Shown here: positions 13,264 to 25,794 of the stretch, one piece after another
How positions within the stretch are numbered: position 1 is the first letter of the stretch
Layout of the letters: each line of letters starts with the position of its first letter
Source of the DNA: Apostichopus japonicus
Lineage: Eukaryota > Echinodermata > Holothuroidea > Aspidochirotida > Stichopodidae
DNA length: 64,000 bases
Direction of reading: 5' to 3'
Assembly: GCF_037975245.1 (NCBI RefSeq)
Contig: NC_092575.1
Span: 20,233,841-20,297,840 of the forward strand
The notes under the pieces: model-generated
Seen by the model: the letters and a program-made list of their open reading frames with translations, nothing else
Told to the model about the DNA's origin: nothing
The model's database searches: none
Position numbers and translations under genes: made by a program

Positions 13264-15694
13264 GTGAGCTTCTTTTTTTATTCTCTGAAAATTTGTTCAT
13301 TAAATAATTTTCCCTTTAAAAATCTGCATTCAGAGCTTGATTCCTAGTTTTCAGTGTGCACAGTATTGTATTTCGTCGTTCATTGTATTTGTAATATAAT
13401 AATGTAAAAGGATACTATATATATGAATCTTGTTGTAGTACTTTATATTTATATCCCTTTTTGTTTCTTGCTTATTTTGTTTTTGAGAAATAGTACGTAA
13501 GACCGAACTTTTCGTATAGTTCCTGCCTGGTGAAATGAAGTTCATGAACAATAATATCATAGCATACTCTACAGTGCATTTCTCCAAATTATTATAGAGA
13601 GAAACCATTTTATATTGTTTATATATTATTATTTTATATTATAGGATCTATCTCTAATGTATGACTACTTTATACGTTACACATCAGTTTTCCATTATTA
13701 ATAGTCGATTTCTATTATGAAAAAAATATATAAAAAAAATTAAAGGCCTAAAATTAAAAAAAATTATAATAATAAAAACTTTTTGAAGTAACAGAACGAC
13801 TTTCAAACTCGGACACAGACGTGTTGACAAAATGTAATCTCTTTCGTGAAATGGTTCAAACTTATCAGCGACTATAGCCTTCCAATGGAAAGCCCAGGTG
13901 TCCCCCCCCCCCCCTCTCACACACACCCCTCCCCTCCCAAAACAAGTTGTAAAATGTGCAATTAATCTTACTGTTTGACACTATTTGTTGTTCATATTGA
14001 TCAGCATTGCAACGGTCTCCGTATAGGGGATATAAAAGTTTAGAAAAAAACTTGAAACTTTATAGTGGCATTACTTTTTTACATCAGCAAACGTGTCCGA
14101 GAATTATAGTTATCAATTTTAACTGTCACAAGTAACTTTCTTTAGTATTTAAATTAGAAAAATCAGAAAAGATGGTGATATTTGCAGGTATAGATTTGTG
14201 GTTATATATTTAAATTTTCATATTCAACCTAGACCACTATCACAGCATGTTGCGACGTTTTAGCCTTTTTAGGGTATATCTGTATTGAATTATCGTTGAT
14301 TCGTAAAGTTTATGAACTCTTAAGAAGTTTCTGAAAATAACAGAAAGCTTACTTCAATATAAAACAATGAACCAATTAATCAATAAGACGTTTGGTCCAA
14401 CAGTCGCGCATTCGGCCCTTGCAACCCCTCCCCCCCACTCGTAACCTCCCTCCCTCCCCTCCTTACTTCAGCTATTCAAATCGTATGCTTTGGTGAGTAC
14501 TGGAGCACTGGTGACCAAGTTACCATACTATCCATAACACTGGACCTAGTTTCATTATTGCAGCAGTAAATGATTTACAATGAAAAGATATCCATTTTGA
14601 TATATATGCACGAATTGGGAGTGGTAGCATATTATATTGATCAAAGTTCGCTTTGGGGTTAACGCATTTAATATCATGTATGGTTTATATATCAGGGAGC
14701 TGGTTATCCGAATTTAAAAACAGCTGCCTGGTTATATGAGGCCTATATATAGTACAAATTGTACATGCTATTACCGTATCACGACTACTGATTGAGGGTC
14801 CACTATAACCATTAAACGTCTCATTTGTGGTCGATATGTTGTAATTATTATTTATTTGCAAGTTTTTTACCCCCTCTTGTCGTATACACTGCAAGGTATA
14901 ATGAGCCATAAATCATGTTGTTAAAATGTATCCCAACAATAGCTAAGTCGGCCGCTGGGTCCATAGCAAAACACATCACATCTGTTATCAAACGCTTCCT
15001 CGGAATGAAAAAAAAAAATCTTTACATTTTGAATTTAGAGAAATTATTATGTAAACTTTCCGAGAACTGTTTGTCAATGTTTTACTTTCCGTCGCCAATA
15101 CATACATTGGTAAAATGTACGTTACAGCATGGTGTCTTATGTGTACGACGGTTTAAGTCATGATAATGCACATAGTTTGCCACTTAACTATACCGAAAAC
15201 GCAACAGGAACAGGAAAACACGTACAATTATAAATGTGTTGTTAGAATGAGAGAGACCTCGCAACTATAGTCCTGTATGTGTGAATATTACCGTCTTGTT
15301 TGGTCAGAGCGACACAAATTGATACGGCCGAAACCCATGACTCAAAAGCGGTTCATATACCGTATAGACCAACCCATTTATTTTAACTTCCTTTTACTAT
15401 ATTTAGCGATCTTTGTATCTATATATGATAGTATAAACGCATTCGAACACATTATTACCATTAGGGCACACAACAATTCTAACATAATAAATGTATACAG
15501 AAGCTAATCCACGGCCCACGTGTTTGATATGGGTCTTTATCGTTAAACAGTGGGTTATAAAATAGCCATTATCGTGAATAAAGTACCCAGTCATGGTGAC
15601 CTTTGAACACGAAATGCTTTTTAAGTAAGAAACATTGTGACTGATATATCGCTCCGAAGCAGTATACTATATAAGTTAAGTGATATGTTATTTG

Positions 15695-16835
15695 CTTTGA
15701 GTCAGGGTTCGCAGGTTTCTTCCGGGGGTGGAAAAAAACCGCGGAATAAACCGCGGTTTTTTCCACTCGGAAGAAATAGGTTTCTTCCAGTTTCTTCCGG
15801 ACAAAATGGAAGAAACTCATTTTTTGGGGAAAAACTGTTGATAAAGTTTCATAACAACCTGCAATGATTTCTAACTATGTAATAAATGGACAAGAAGCAC
15901 TATAGTGTCATCTAGTTAGTCTATATCTAGGTTTGGAGCACATGACCTGCCTCCAGCATATACTGTACACAATATAGTACTAGGCTACTGTAGCATCGGA
16001 CAATTAAGGGAACAACTATGGGCAAGCAATATTTTGCAGACCAGAATGGTCCTGATTATAGCCCAGTTCTTAGTTAAAAACTAGTTTCTGAGTGGAGGGA
16101 CAAGTGTTCCCTGGACACTAGTGTAGGCCTACTACAATGCACACATTACTACGATTACATTGACCACTATGACCATATTTTGTGGAGATTGAACTCAAGA
16201 CATGAGGGTTACAGATTCGACTGGAAGTTGTAGTGTGAAATGAGGGTTGACTCATGGCCAGCTGTGTTTAATTGTGGATGTTTGTTCTTTTGCTGTTGGG
16301 ATGACAAGTCCTCCTATTAGCTACAAGTTGTAATTTAGGGAGTTGCAGAAATTAAACTGTTGCCTAAATCTAATAGATATTGTTCGGCTATTTGCTTGGT
16401 GTTCATTGTATTAAATCCTCAGTGCATGGGCCAATCCAGGTTAATCATTCATACAGTATGGCCAGTTATGCCATTCTGGTTGATGGGGGATCGCAAGATG
16501 ATAAGTAGTCCTTCAATATTGTGATTTATAAGCAAACATCTTTTGGTTTAGAAAAAAACCCAAAATTGTAATCAAAACAAAAATATCATATTTTGATGGT
16601 TTCAATGGTATGCATTTCAGTCAGATGGTGGTAAGCTATTTGTCTCTTTATTATGTATGTGGGCTGTGCTGCCTATATTCCAATTTTCACAGTTTCTTCC
16701 AGTTTCTTCCGGTTTCTTCCAGTTTCTTCCGGAAGAAACTGGAAGAAACCTGGAAGAAACAGGATTCTTCCAGTTTCTTCCACGTCCCCGGAAGAAATAG
16801 GTTTCTTCCGGAAGAAACCGAACCCTGCTTTGAGT
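15695..16835. mobile_element. hAT-like non-autonomous element with foldback ends and 8-bp TSD
   Basis: The element runs 15703-16827. It starts CAGGGTTCG and ends CGAACCCTG, and is flanked by identical 8-bp duplications CTTTGAGT at 15695-15702 and 16828-16835. Both ends are built from iterated TTTCTTCC/GGAAGAAA units that fold back on themselves, and both contain the shared 20-mer GGAAGAAATAGGTTTCTTCC. The left end also carries a hairpin of CCGCGG plus an A/T run. No transposase-like frame exists in the about 850-bp interior. The 8-bp duplication and CAGGG start fit the hAT superfamily; the foldback ends are unusual. Confidence 0.85.
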
Positions 16836-17341
16836 GTATCAAATATAAAGTTAGAGTATACTTTATTTAGTGATTCATTAGATGCAATGGCACATCGATG
16901 CAAAGGGGAAGGGAGGGTGGGAGGGGGGTGGGCGACTCCCCACATAAGCTAAAAAAAAATAACCTATTTTAGCCTCCGATGTGGAACTAGTTTCGAGACC
17001 GTAATAAAACTTTCCGCAAAAAATCCCATGATGTCTGAAACGTTTCTAAAGATTGTTATAGTGTTCTAGAAACCTGATCACAATCTACAAATCATTATCA
17101 GTAACTTGTTTATCACCGCAGTTTAGTTATAAATTAAACAGTCACATGCGCATCGTTAATATTGTAGAGCATTTTTTGGTATAATCATTGCCGACAGCTC
17201 TTGGAAATTTGGTGAATAATTAAAAAATGAGATATCATAACGTTTTATCGAGGCTTGATTAAAGTTGGGCAAGTTGAGAGTGTGCAGGGTACTTGTAATA
17301 TCAGTCACACCATAACTTCATGCATGGAGCTCCTAAATGAT

Positions 17342-17361
17342 TATATATATAGCTTCCTAAA

Positions 17362-17414
<53 letters not shown>

Positions 17415-17439
17415 TATATATGCATATATATATATATAT

Positions 17440-17498
<59 letters not shown>
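17342..17498. repeat. (TA)n microsatellite
   Basis: Alternating TA with a TGCATA and an ACACAC interruption. Confidence 0.97.
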
Positions 17499-17503
<5 letters not shown>

Positions 17504-20437
17504 CTTATTTTAAGCAACATTAGGCCTACAATCAGTGTATTAACCTACCCCATCAAGTTTTATTTTACCTAAAACATTGTCATTTATCAAACTAAGACAT
17601 CGTCCTAAGTTTGTCACCAACAGGTTAATGAGTGAGAAATAAAAGACAATTCTGACAGGGATTCAGATTTCAACATTTCTATGTCCTGGCACCTAGCTTA
17701 TGTTAGTACTGGTCAATCACATACGAAGAACTGGAAAAATTGTCACATTCTTCAGATTCTTTATTTTTTGTTACGTCATAACTTGCTCTAGCGAAACTGA
17801 TGAGTAATATTGTTAAGGGATTCAATATCGAATAAAAATAGGTCAAATGTTCAACTACCACTTCATATTCATGTCTAGTACGTCTTGAGATGAAACTCTG
17901 TAATAACTTCACCGTAATTGTTTCAAAATGATGAAATTGTTATTGAAATGTATAACTACGGTATATAGTCTAGCAGAAGTTACTTTTAATGATATGTAGG
18001 CTAAGATATAAAAAAATAATTTTATTTATTTGTTATTATTATTTATTCATTATTATTTTTTGTGGCTAGTTAGGCCTATCCTATAAGCAAATGAAACAGC
18101 GTCCGCCTAAAATACCTAACGTTAAACACGTGTTGTATATTGAGTGCAGTGTGTGTGCTTATACCCAAAAAAAAATAAGTACATGTATACACTTGATATA
18201 TATATACAACTTCAACTACTTCTTCATAGTTTGGCGTTCCTGTGTTTACTTTTTAGTTTACCGGAGCACTTACCAACTACTCAGTTCTAGTGTACTCTTT
18301 CGATTAGACCAATTCAAGTTTCTACAGTATCTATTCACCGTCAAGTTTACACAATATGCCAAAAGACTTATCGCGCTCGACAATGTAGACTTATAACTGT
18401 GGACTAAAATGTCTGACTCATTCAGTAAATATTTTGTTCGCATCGCCACATTTCTGTGACTTTGATAAGGAGTGGATGATGATAATGATGGCCCTTATTT
18501 CTCAACACAGTAGTGAACCGTAATCTTAAACCCTGTGACGATAACTTGTCCATTTCCGGAAATGAACTGCCAGGCTTCAAGTTACACACCTAGAGTTCAA
18601 CCGTGGTATGCCATTTTGAATAGTGTGACTGAGGACAATACCTATATATATATATATCTAATCCGTATGGTGCCATCGTATAAGTGCGTGTTACTGTGGT
18701 CTCTCTTTAACACGCATGCATGCAAACCCACATATGCCCTGTACGCGCATTCCTTCAGTGCCGTGAGGTCAGCCATAAATGCATTAACTCGGTAAATACG
18801 CGACAATAATCTTGACAGCCCCTATTTAGATTGTTTTGTTAAACAAGAGGGGGATAATTGTGCTTCTATTCAATACCATTCAATGGAGAGGGGTGGAGTG
18901 CCGCTTTTCATGGTGATGTTTGTACAAAAGAAATCAACAATAGAAATATTTTACTTCTGTAATACACACTGTACTACAATTGACTCCCTAACAATGTTTC
19001 TATAGAATTAAGGTTTGTCGGCGTTTTTGTCAATATTTTGAATTTATAGGTTAAAAATGAGTAATGGTATGGAATAAGTATGAAAATGTTCCTCTAATCT
19101 AGTTAAATCGGCGTAAGAACAACCCCTATATCGTTAATGGAATGGTCAAATTGTGTTTGATTGGCATGTGTCAATCACATGCTTCCCGCTGCAATCAATG
19201 CATCACTAGATTAGAACGATATTGCAGCCTTGTGGTTGCTTGACAAGCGCTGGCTGCCTGTCGTCTAGCTAGCGTATTTGGCCTGTTGTTTGGTGGGGGT
19301 CAGCGCTCTGTGTACATTGATGGGTGTATGAAGCTTGTGGGTTATGCCAATAAAAAATAAGGGGCTAAACTCTGTGTAATCAACAAGAGAACGTTGTGTG
19401 GTCTTTGGGAATGCTTATCTTTCTCTAAACATATATACATACTCTTAATCCGGACTTAGTTGACAGTAGGTACACAATGCAACTCCCAACTAATATGGTT
19501 ATCACCAGGTTACAAGTTTTGCTGTTTCCCGGAACTGGAAAGTATAATAAGAGGTTGAATGCCAAGCCTTCAATGGGCTGTAATTTTGATTATAATTTGT
19601 ATGCACGTATAATCCTAAACGTTTTACCCCACCCCCCCCCACCCCACCCTCTCCCCCAATTATAGTTTTTAATCGAATCAACAGTTTATAGTCCCGCTCG
19701 ATTGACATGCGGAAAGTGTTCTTATACGATTCAACTCCAAAATGACAAGTCATCGTTTAAGCTGAGGCTATAATGAGACTGAAGTCCGTCTATCATGTTC
19801 CCATTACATTTAAAATGACAGTAAATTTAGCTCGATTCTCGGATCATACCGTACTGCTTTTTTATTCACTATATATCATAATATACATGAATTATCGGAA
19901 ATTCATCTTTGGTGATCACCGTACTGTAAAATAACCTGTACCGTAATGTATGGAAACTACGACACTTCACTATATACCCCCAGCTTCTCGCTGACCTCTC
20001 GTTGACCTGTCTCTTGGCAACGTTAGCACTCTCGCTGCACCACGGTGTCTCGAGTGAATTCACGAGGGTTCACACCTGACAGAGGAGCATAGGGCGAGAT
20101 TATCCAAATGTTGTGAGGAGACTGGTAGGCTCGTCGCTCGTACCGTAAATATCCAAACTCGGTAAGTTTTGGAATATATACCTCTCATATGGAGAAATAT
20201 AAGAAGGGAAAATAGGATCAATAAAGTAACTTTTAAAATAAATTGAAGCTTCAATCTATGGAACCCCAAAAGGCTTGGACGAAATAGCGATGATGTAAAT
20301 AGGCATATAAGATGACAATGTAAAAGTGACCCTCGAGAAGCGACCGTCATTTAAAGCGAACATTCAAACTGTCGCAGTTAAAGAGAACGTATGTAGAAAT
20401 CTGCGGAATATGTTGACATCATGAACGTATCAAATAT

Positions 20438-20495
20438 AACATCATCATCGCAAATGGTTACATCATCATCGCAAGTGGTTACATCATCATCATCG
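20438..20495 (+). repeat. short tandem repeat, about 21-bp unit
   Basis: Three copies of ACATCATCATCGCAARTGGTT in tandem, the last extended by one ATC. Confidence 0.85.
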
Positions 20496-22140
20496 TATAA
20501 GTGTTCCATATCATTCAAGAAAAGAAATTATCAAAAGGTGGAAAGTTTATCCCGAAAATCCGTAAAATTGTTGTCATCACCGTAAACAGCAACAGACATA
20601 TTTTTGGAACTTGAACCTTTGGAGTTGACGATGGGTGGGTAAGTGGAGGGCGGGGAAGGGCGGGGGACGGGGTCGATTGCAGACAGTTTTCTTCGATGTA
20701 ATAGCTCTCTGATACCGATACAAAGAAGAGGTTTGTTTGCTAAGCATAACTTTCTTTCTTTTTTTCTTTTTCTTTTTTTTTCTGAGTTCTTTTTGGATAA
20801 CTTGAACACATGTCAATATAGCAACAGTCGTTCGTGGTTAGGTCACGACAATCATTATGAAATGATTAACGTGGACGTTGCATGTGATAACAAAAAAACT
20901 TCACGATCTGTAAACAGGGAGCAGCTATAAAAGTTAATGGGGGAAAGAAACGAATAAACAAATGTGTCCTGCTTGACTAGTACGCAGTGTTGTATTTCCA
21001 GTCAATTAGTTAGTGACTGAATGAAGATTTTCAAATAGGCTTCTCTTTTTCTGGTAACGTAAATGGAGAAGGACCGGAACGGATTAGTGTGCAAAATTGA
21101 ATCCACTTATTGGACTGCCGTGTCGTCTGCTACAATCGCACGTGAAGTCTTATTTTGCCCTCGTCGAGGACGGTCTTCTGGCCTACATATTTATGATTGA
21201 CCGTTATTTACATTGAGGAAGTTTGCCAAATGTGGCTAGGCCTCTTGCATAGATTAATTAGTTTCCTATTACACATAGCTTATTATAACCTGAACCACCC
21301 ATGTTTCGTTTTTCTTGTAGCATTAACAGGATAGTAAAAAAATGTTTATTAATCATCTTGGCTTGTATAGACTACTTAAATGTGTTGGCCGTGTATAGTA
21401 GACCTTAACGTTATGATTCATACAGACTGTTCTAACGTATACACGTCGTTCTAAAGATCAGGCTTTTTTCCACGTACATGCGCCGTAGTATAACAGACTG
21501 ACTGTATCACCATGCCTTTTACTCAAACACTATAAAGACCCTTCTTTACTTTCAACATAGTCTGTATTATTATCATTGGCTAGGATGTAAATCACGCTGG
21601 TTGCAACCAGCGCTGTCACTACAATGATGACAGCTGCCGTCGACACCGACTCGCTAGCCCGACCTTGAAGACACTAATGGCTTCCACCTGGAGACAGAGG
21701 GAAGAGAGCGTAGCCTTGTCTCGCGTTCAAGTTTCACCGCATACACGACATGGGGCTCCACCAGAAACTCATCAAGTCGGTTTTCAAATTGAGTTAGATG
21801 GATTAAATCATGCCTGACCAGTGCAGCCGATTAAAAAGCTAGGCTAACCGATAAGGAATGTAGAGAAATATTCATAACATAGTTTACGCATATGTCCTGT
21901 TGACATCTTCTGATCAGATGTTCTGTCGAACGCCAAATGTGCCAGACAATAGAAAAGTTAATATTTTTCATTCTCGTAGTTTTGACTTGAGTATCGTCTG
22001 CAGTGAAAAGTAATATAAGTATTGTGCCTTGTATTGATTGTGTAATTCAATCCAAACCACATCCCATTTCCTCTCACATTGTTTAACATGTCCTAAAGAA
22101 TATCATTGTTAATTAAGCGTTCCATGTTTCTCTCGTGTAC

Positions 22141-22497
22141 TAGTACTGGTACGCGTACTATAGAGGCTTTGTACTCGTATTAGAGGCTTTGTACTCGTAC
22201 TAGGGGTTTTGTACTCGTACTAGCTAGGGCTCTACACTCGTACTCATACTCGGGCATTGTACTCGTACTTATACTAGGGGCTTTGTACTCGTATTCGGGA
22301 CTTTGTACTTCTACTAGAGGCTTTGTACTCATATCCGGGACTTCCTACTCGTAATAGGGGCTTTGTACTCGTACTAGAGGCTTTACACTCGTATTCATAC
22401 TCGGGCTTTGTACTCCTACTAGGGACTTTGTTTTTCCTACGAGGGGCTTCGTACTCCTACTATGGGCTTTGTACTCGTACTCGTCACTTTGTACTCA
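22141..22497 (+). repeat. minisatellite, about 20-bp unit
   Basis: About 15 degenerate copies of GGCTTTGTACTCGTACTAGA. Some are expanded by extra ACTCGTA/ACTCATA inserts and some carry TAC>CAC or TCG>TCC changes. The unit length is not a multiple of three, so frames through it are not expected to be protein. No TSD is seen. Confidence 0.93.
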
Positions 22498-24790
22498 CAA
22501 GTCTGGAAATCTAGACACACATGGTATACTGATTTATCAAAAATCATTTCGTGAAATTGAGGCTGAACGTTTTCATTAAAGCAATTGCAATACGTTACGT
22601 TAAACTAGATGCAGATTTAGGACCAAACGTATTAACTTGTATACTTTAGTTTAGATAAAAAATAATAGAAGAGAAAATAACAACACAAGACAAAAGAAAA
22701 GAAAAAACGAAAAGACAAGAAAGATATCCGGCATTAAAACAAAAAATATATAAACATCAAAATGTTATCTCTTTTTATGTTTTTGTCGACGTTTTTTAAA
22801 CTAATTAGAGATTATCGACCAAGCTTAAAGCGAAAAGGTAAATAACAAACGTGACGAAGATATCTAATGACAATAACTAGATGGAAATGGTAACCATATG
22901 TTAATCAAACATGCTGCAAATTACCTATGAAATGTACTCAATCGTTGTACAACTATATACCTTCTGAGGTTCCCACATTACGACGAGGGAAGTGCATGTA
23001 ATCCACGTGACTATAGTAAAGCCGTTGTTCTTGCAACAGTATAGTTTTGACTTTTGAGCTCCTTCATCCAACCTGTCAATCACGTTTGTAGTAGCAGATT
23101 TGAACACTTGAACTCTGGCCAGTGGTGATGGAATTCCCCAACGCCGTATGAGAATACCGAGAAAGAAACACCCATAATAACGGGACCCCTATCAAATATT
23201 TTAATTGGATTAGAGAGACGAACAGAATTATTCTCGACCAAGTCTTGGTAGGTACCCCTCGTGAGGTTCATGAACTTGTTAAAACCATGCAGGCAGTTTC
23301 GGGCGCGTATACGAAGACGATGCTTGCTGCATGCTGGTGCCTTATGATAGTTCCATTATTCACCAGAGAAGCATACAGAAACTATAAGTAGGCCTACTGA
23401 AACACCCTGCAGGCTTGCACGTGACATTGCTGTACCCGCAACCGATTGGACAGACTCCAAAGTCGGTTTTTGGAGGTGTTAACTACATTTTCTTTAATTT
23501 TGATGACATGATTTTCAAGGATTCTTAACCGATTATTATATTACCCATGCTGTGATCATGTGATGAGTATAAGTAGTTGTTAATATCTGTGTAGCTTAGT
23601 TATGTAAAAGATTATTCATATTCCGAAAACGATTGTGGTTTATCCTGTTTGTTATACAGGTTTATTTTACAAGTAAAATTTATAGGCTCATGCTAGGGTG
23701 GCCGTCGGCCTTCGTCATGGAAGGATTTTTTTTTGACATAAAAAAGTACATTAAAAAGCACTAACGGTAATCTGACCTTAAGGCGTTGTCCAGGCATTTT
23801 GCGCAACGTCTGCAATTAAACATTTGAAAAAATTAAATTAAATGCAAAATTTAAATAAAAATGAAAATAAATGATCAGGCAAAAGTCAACACCTCCTTCA
23901 AGCTGATATTTATGACCTGTATTTTCGTCCGAAACCTCACGAACTGTTTGGCATATATGATTCAGGCATAATTTCGAAGAACACTGTTTTTTGTTTTTTT
24001 GTTTTTCTCCATTTTTTGAGGGGTGGGGTGGGGTTTGTATGTTCAACCATTTAGCCTATGATTGTACACATACTGTGAAAGAAGAAACATTCTCCGTTGA
24101 ATTTTGTGAATTTAATACAAGGTCTGTCATGTTTTCCCTTATCTTTTGCAAAACTGGTTGCCTTCGCAAAACTGCACCAGTATTATGCAGCACATCCTGC
24201 ACTGGAATCATAAGCGTTTACTCCTTATACTCAGGTCCTCCCCCCCCCCTTCACCCCAACCCACCCAACATTCACCGCAATATGTCAGGTCAAAGCATCG
24301 AACATTTTGTATTCGATCAATAGTCTACGTCTACCAAACCTATCGATTATTACATCCCAATAACAGTGCAGCTGGTCAAGTTAAGCCACTCTCCTATATA
24401 CAACTCTCGATGAAGGGAATGACAACTTTGAGCGATTGATAAATGCAAGCGATAATTTCAATACCCAGACACTTTCATATCATTATTAAGTACATTTACA
24501 TTACGAAAATATAAAAAAAAGTGTTTTTATAATCCATTATTGGAAACGAACGTACAACTTATGATTAGTGTTGCTCATATAGTCATAATTGATACTGTTA
24601 ATTAAGACGGATTTTACTAAATCGAATGTACTTTCAAGAAATTTGTCAAAAGCAACCAACACCTCACCCCCCTAAAAAAGCTAATTATAGGTAGAACTGA
24701 TCACCCCCCCTCCCATCCCCACCTCTGATGTACTGAATATTAATAGAGGAGTATCATGGAGGTATTGACCCACCCACGCACCTAACCCAA

Positions 24791-24828
24791 ACCCTATTAG
24801 CCCACACCCTATTAGCCCACACCCTACT
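24791..24828 (+). repeat. short tandem repeat, 16-bp unit
   Basis: Two and a half copies of a unit containing ACCCTATTAGCCCAC, next to poly-C-rich DNA. Confidence 0.75.
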
Positions 24829-25410
24829 ATGAGAAGTGTTAAATTAGCTGTGTACACGACAAACTATAAAAGTATGTGCACCTTGGAAAAGTACAGTTTA
24901 CCTATCGCCATGATATCGCCCACTCAAAATATATCGCTTTACAAAACACGACTAAAATATTTGCAAATGTATAAAAAGAAATATAGAGGAACGACTTCAT
25001 CAATATCAAAACGATACCACGTCCAGACAATGTATTTGCAGGGATTAATTGTGTTTTCGGTAACAGAGTTTACTTGTAATCACACCCTCTTTTTCTGTAC
25101 CCTAAAAAAAGAGTTACCTCTGTTTTTCACGTGTAGTTGCCAGTGTTTATTGTTCGAAGCCAACGTACCGTTCTGTCAGCGCTATTACTCGCCAAGTGCC
25201 TAAAGTTATAAATTACTTAATGATCCTGTGTATGACAAACACCTCACGAATGATTGGTGGCTCCGTTAAAGGAGTCAATAGACGTCACGTAATCTACGGA
25301 AGCTTTCAAGTACTCTATAAAAATCACTGTCTTTTTTAGAATGGTGGTTGACGATTGATAGCTATATGACCTATCGCAAAGTGCTTTCACTTTTTCAACT
25401 GCTGTAAGCC

Positions 25411-25794
25411 ATGTGGCCTAAAACAAGAGAAAGTAGGGTGGGGCAACAGTGGGTGGTACTGGGTAGTGCAATGTTTCTGTCATTTACAAAATGTAGGGAT
25501 ATTATGGATGTATTTGGGATAAGATTACAGTCTTTATTTCATTCTTTATTCAATTCTTTGCAAACTTATTCAAACGTAGTAGTGCTGTGTGAAGTAGCAC
25601 AACGTCCTCCAGAAATAAAAACATTACGAATTCCGTTTCTTTTCGACGCTCTTAAATCGAGAACTTGCAAATTTTCAGTGGCTAGGAACAACCCCCCTCC
25701 CAAATGGGTTTGCAACGCTTCGAAAAGGTTGGCGGTAGAACATGTTAGACGGTGTCCCCAAGTCGCTCAAATCGATTTCTCTCCGCCTATATAG
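25411..25794 (+). CDS. unrecognised 127-codon open frame
   Basis: A true ATG opens 127 codons in AT-rich DNA, which is longer than most chance frames here. There is no recognisable domain, signal peptide or neighbour. Composition is not obviously protein-like and no flanking splice pattern supports it. It may be a chance frame or a decayed exon. Confidence 0.15.
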   Translation: MWPKTRESRVGQQWVVLGSAMFLSFTKCRDIMDVFGIRLQSLFHSLFNSLQTYSNVVVLCEVAQRPPEIKTLRIPFLFDALKSRTCKFSVARNNPPPKWVCNASKRLAVEHVRRCPQVAQIDFSPPI

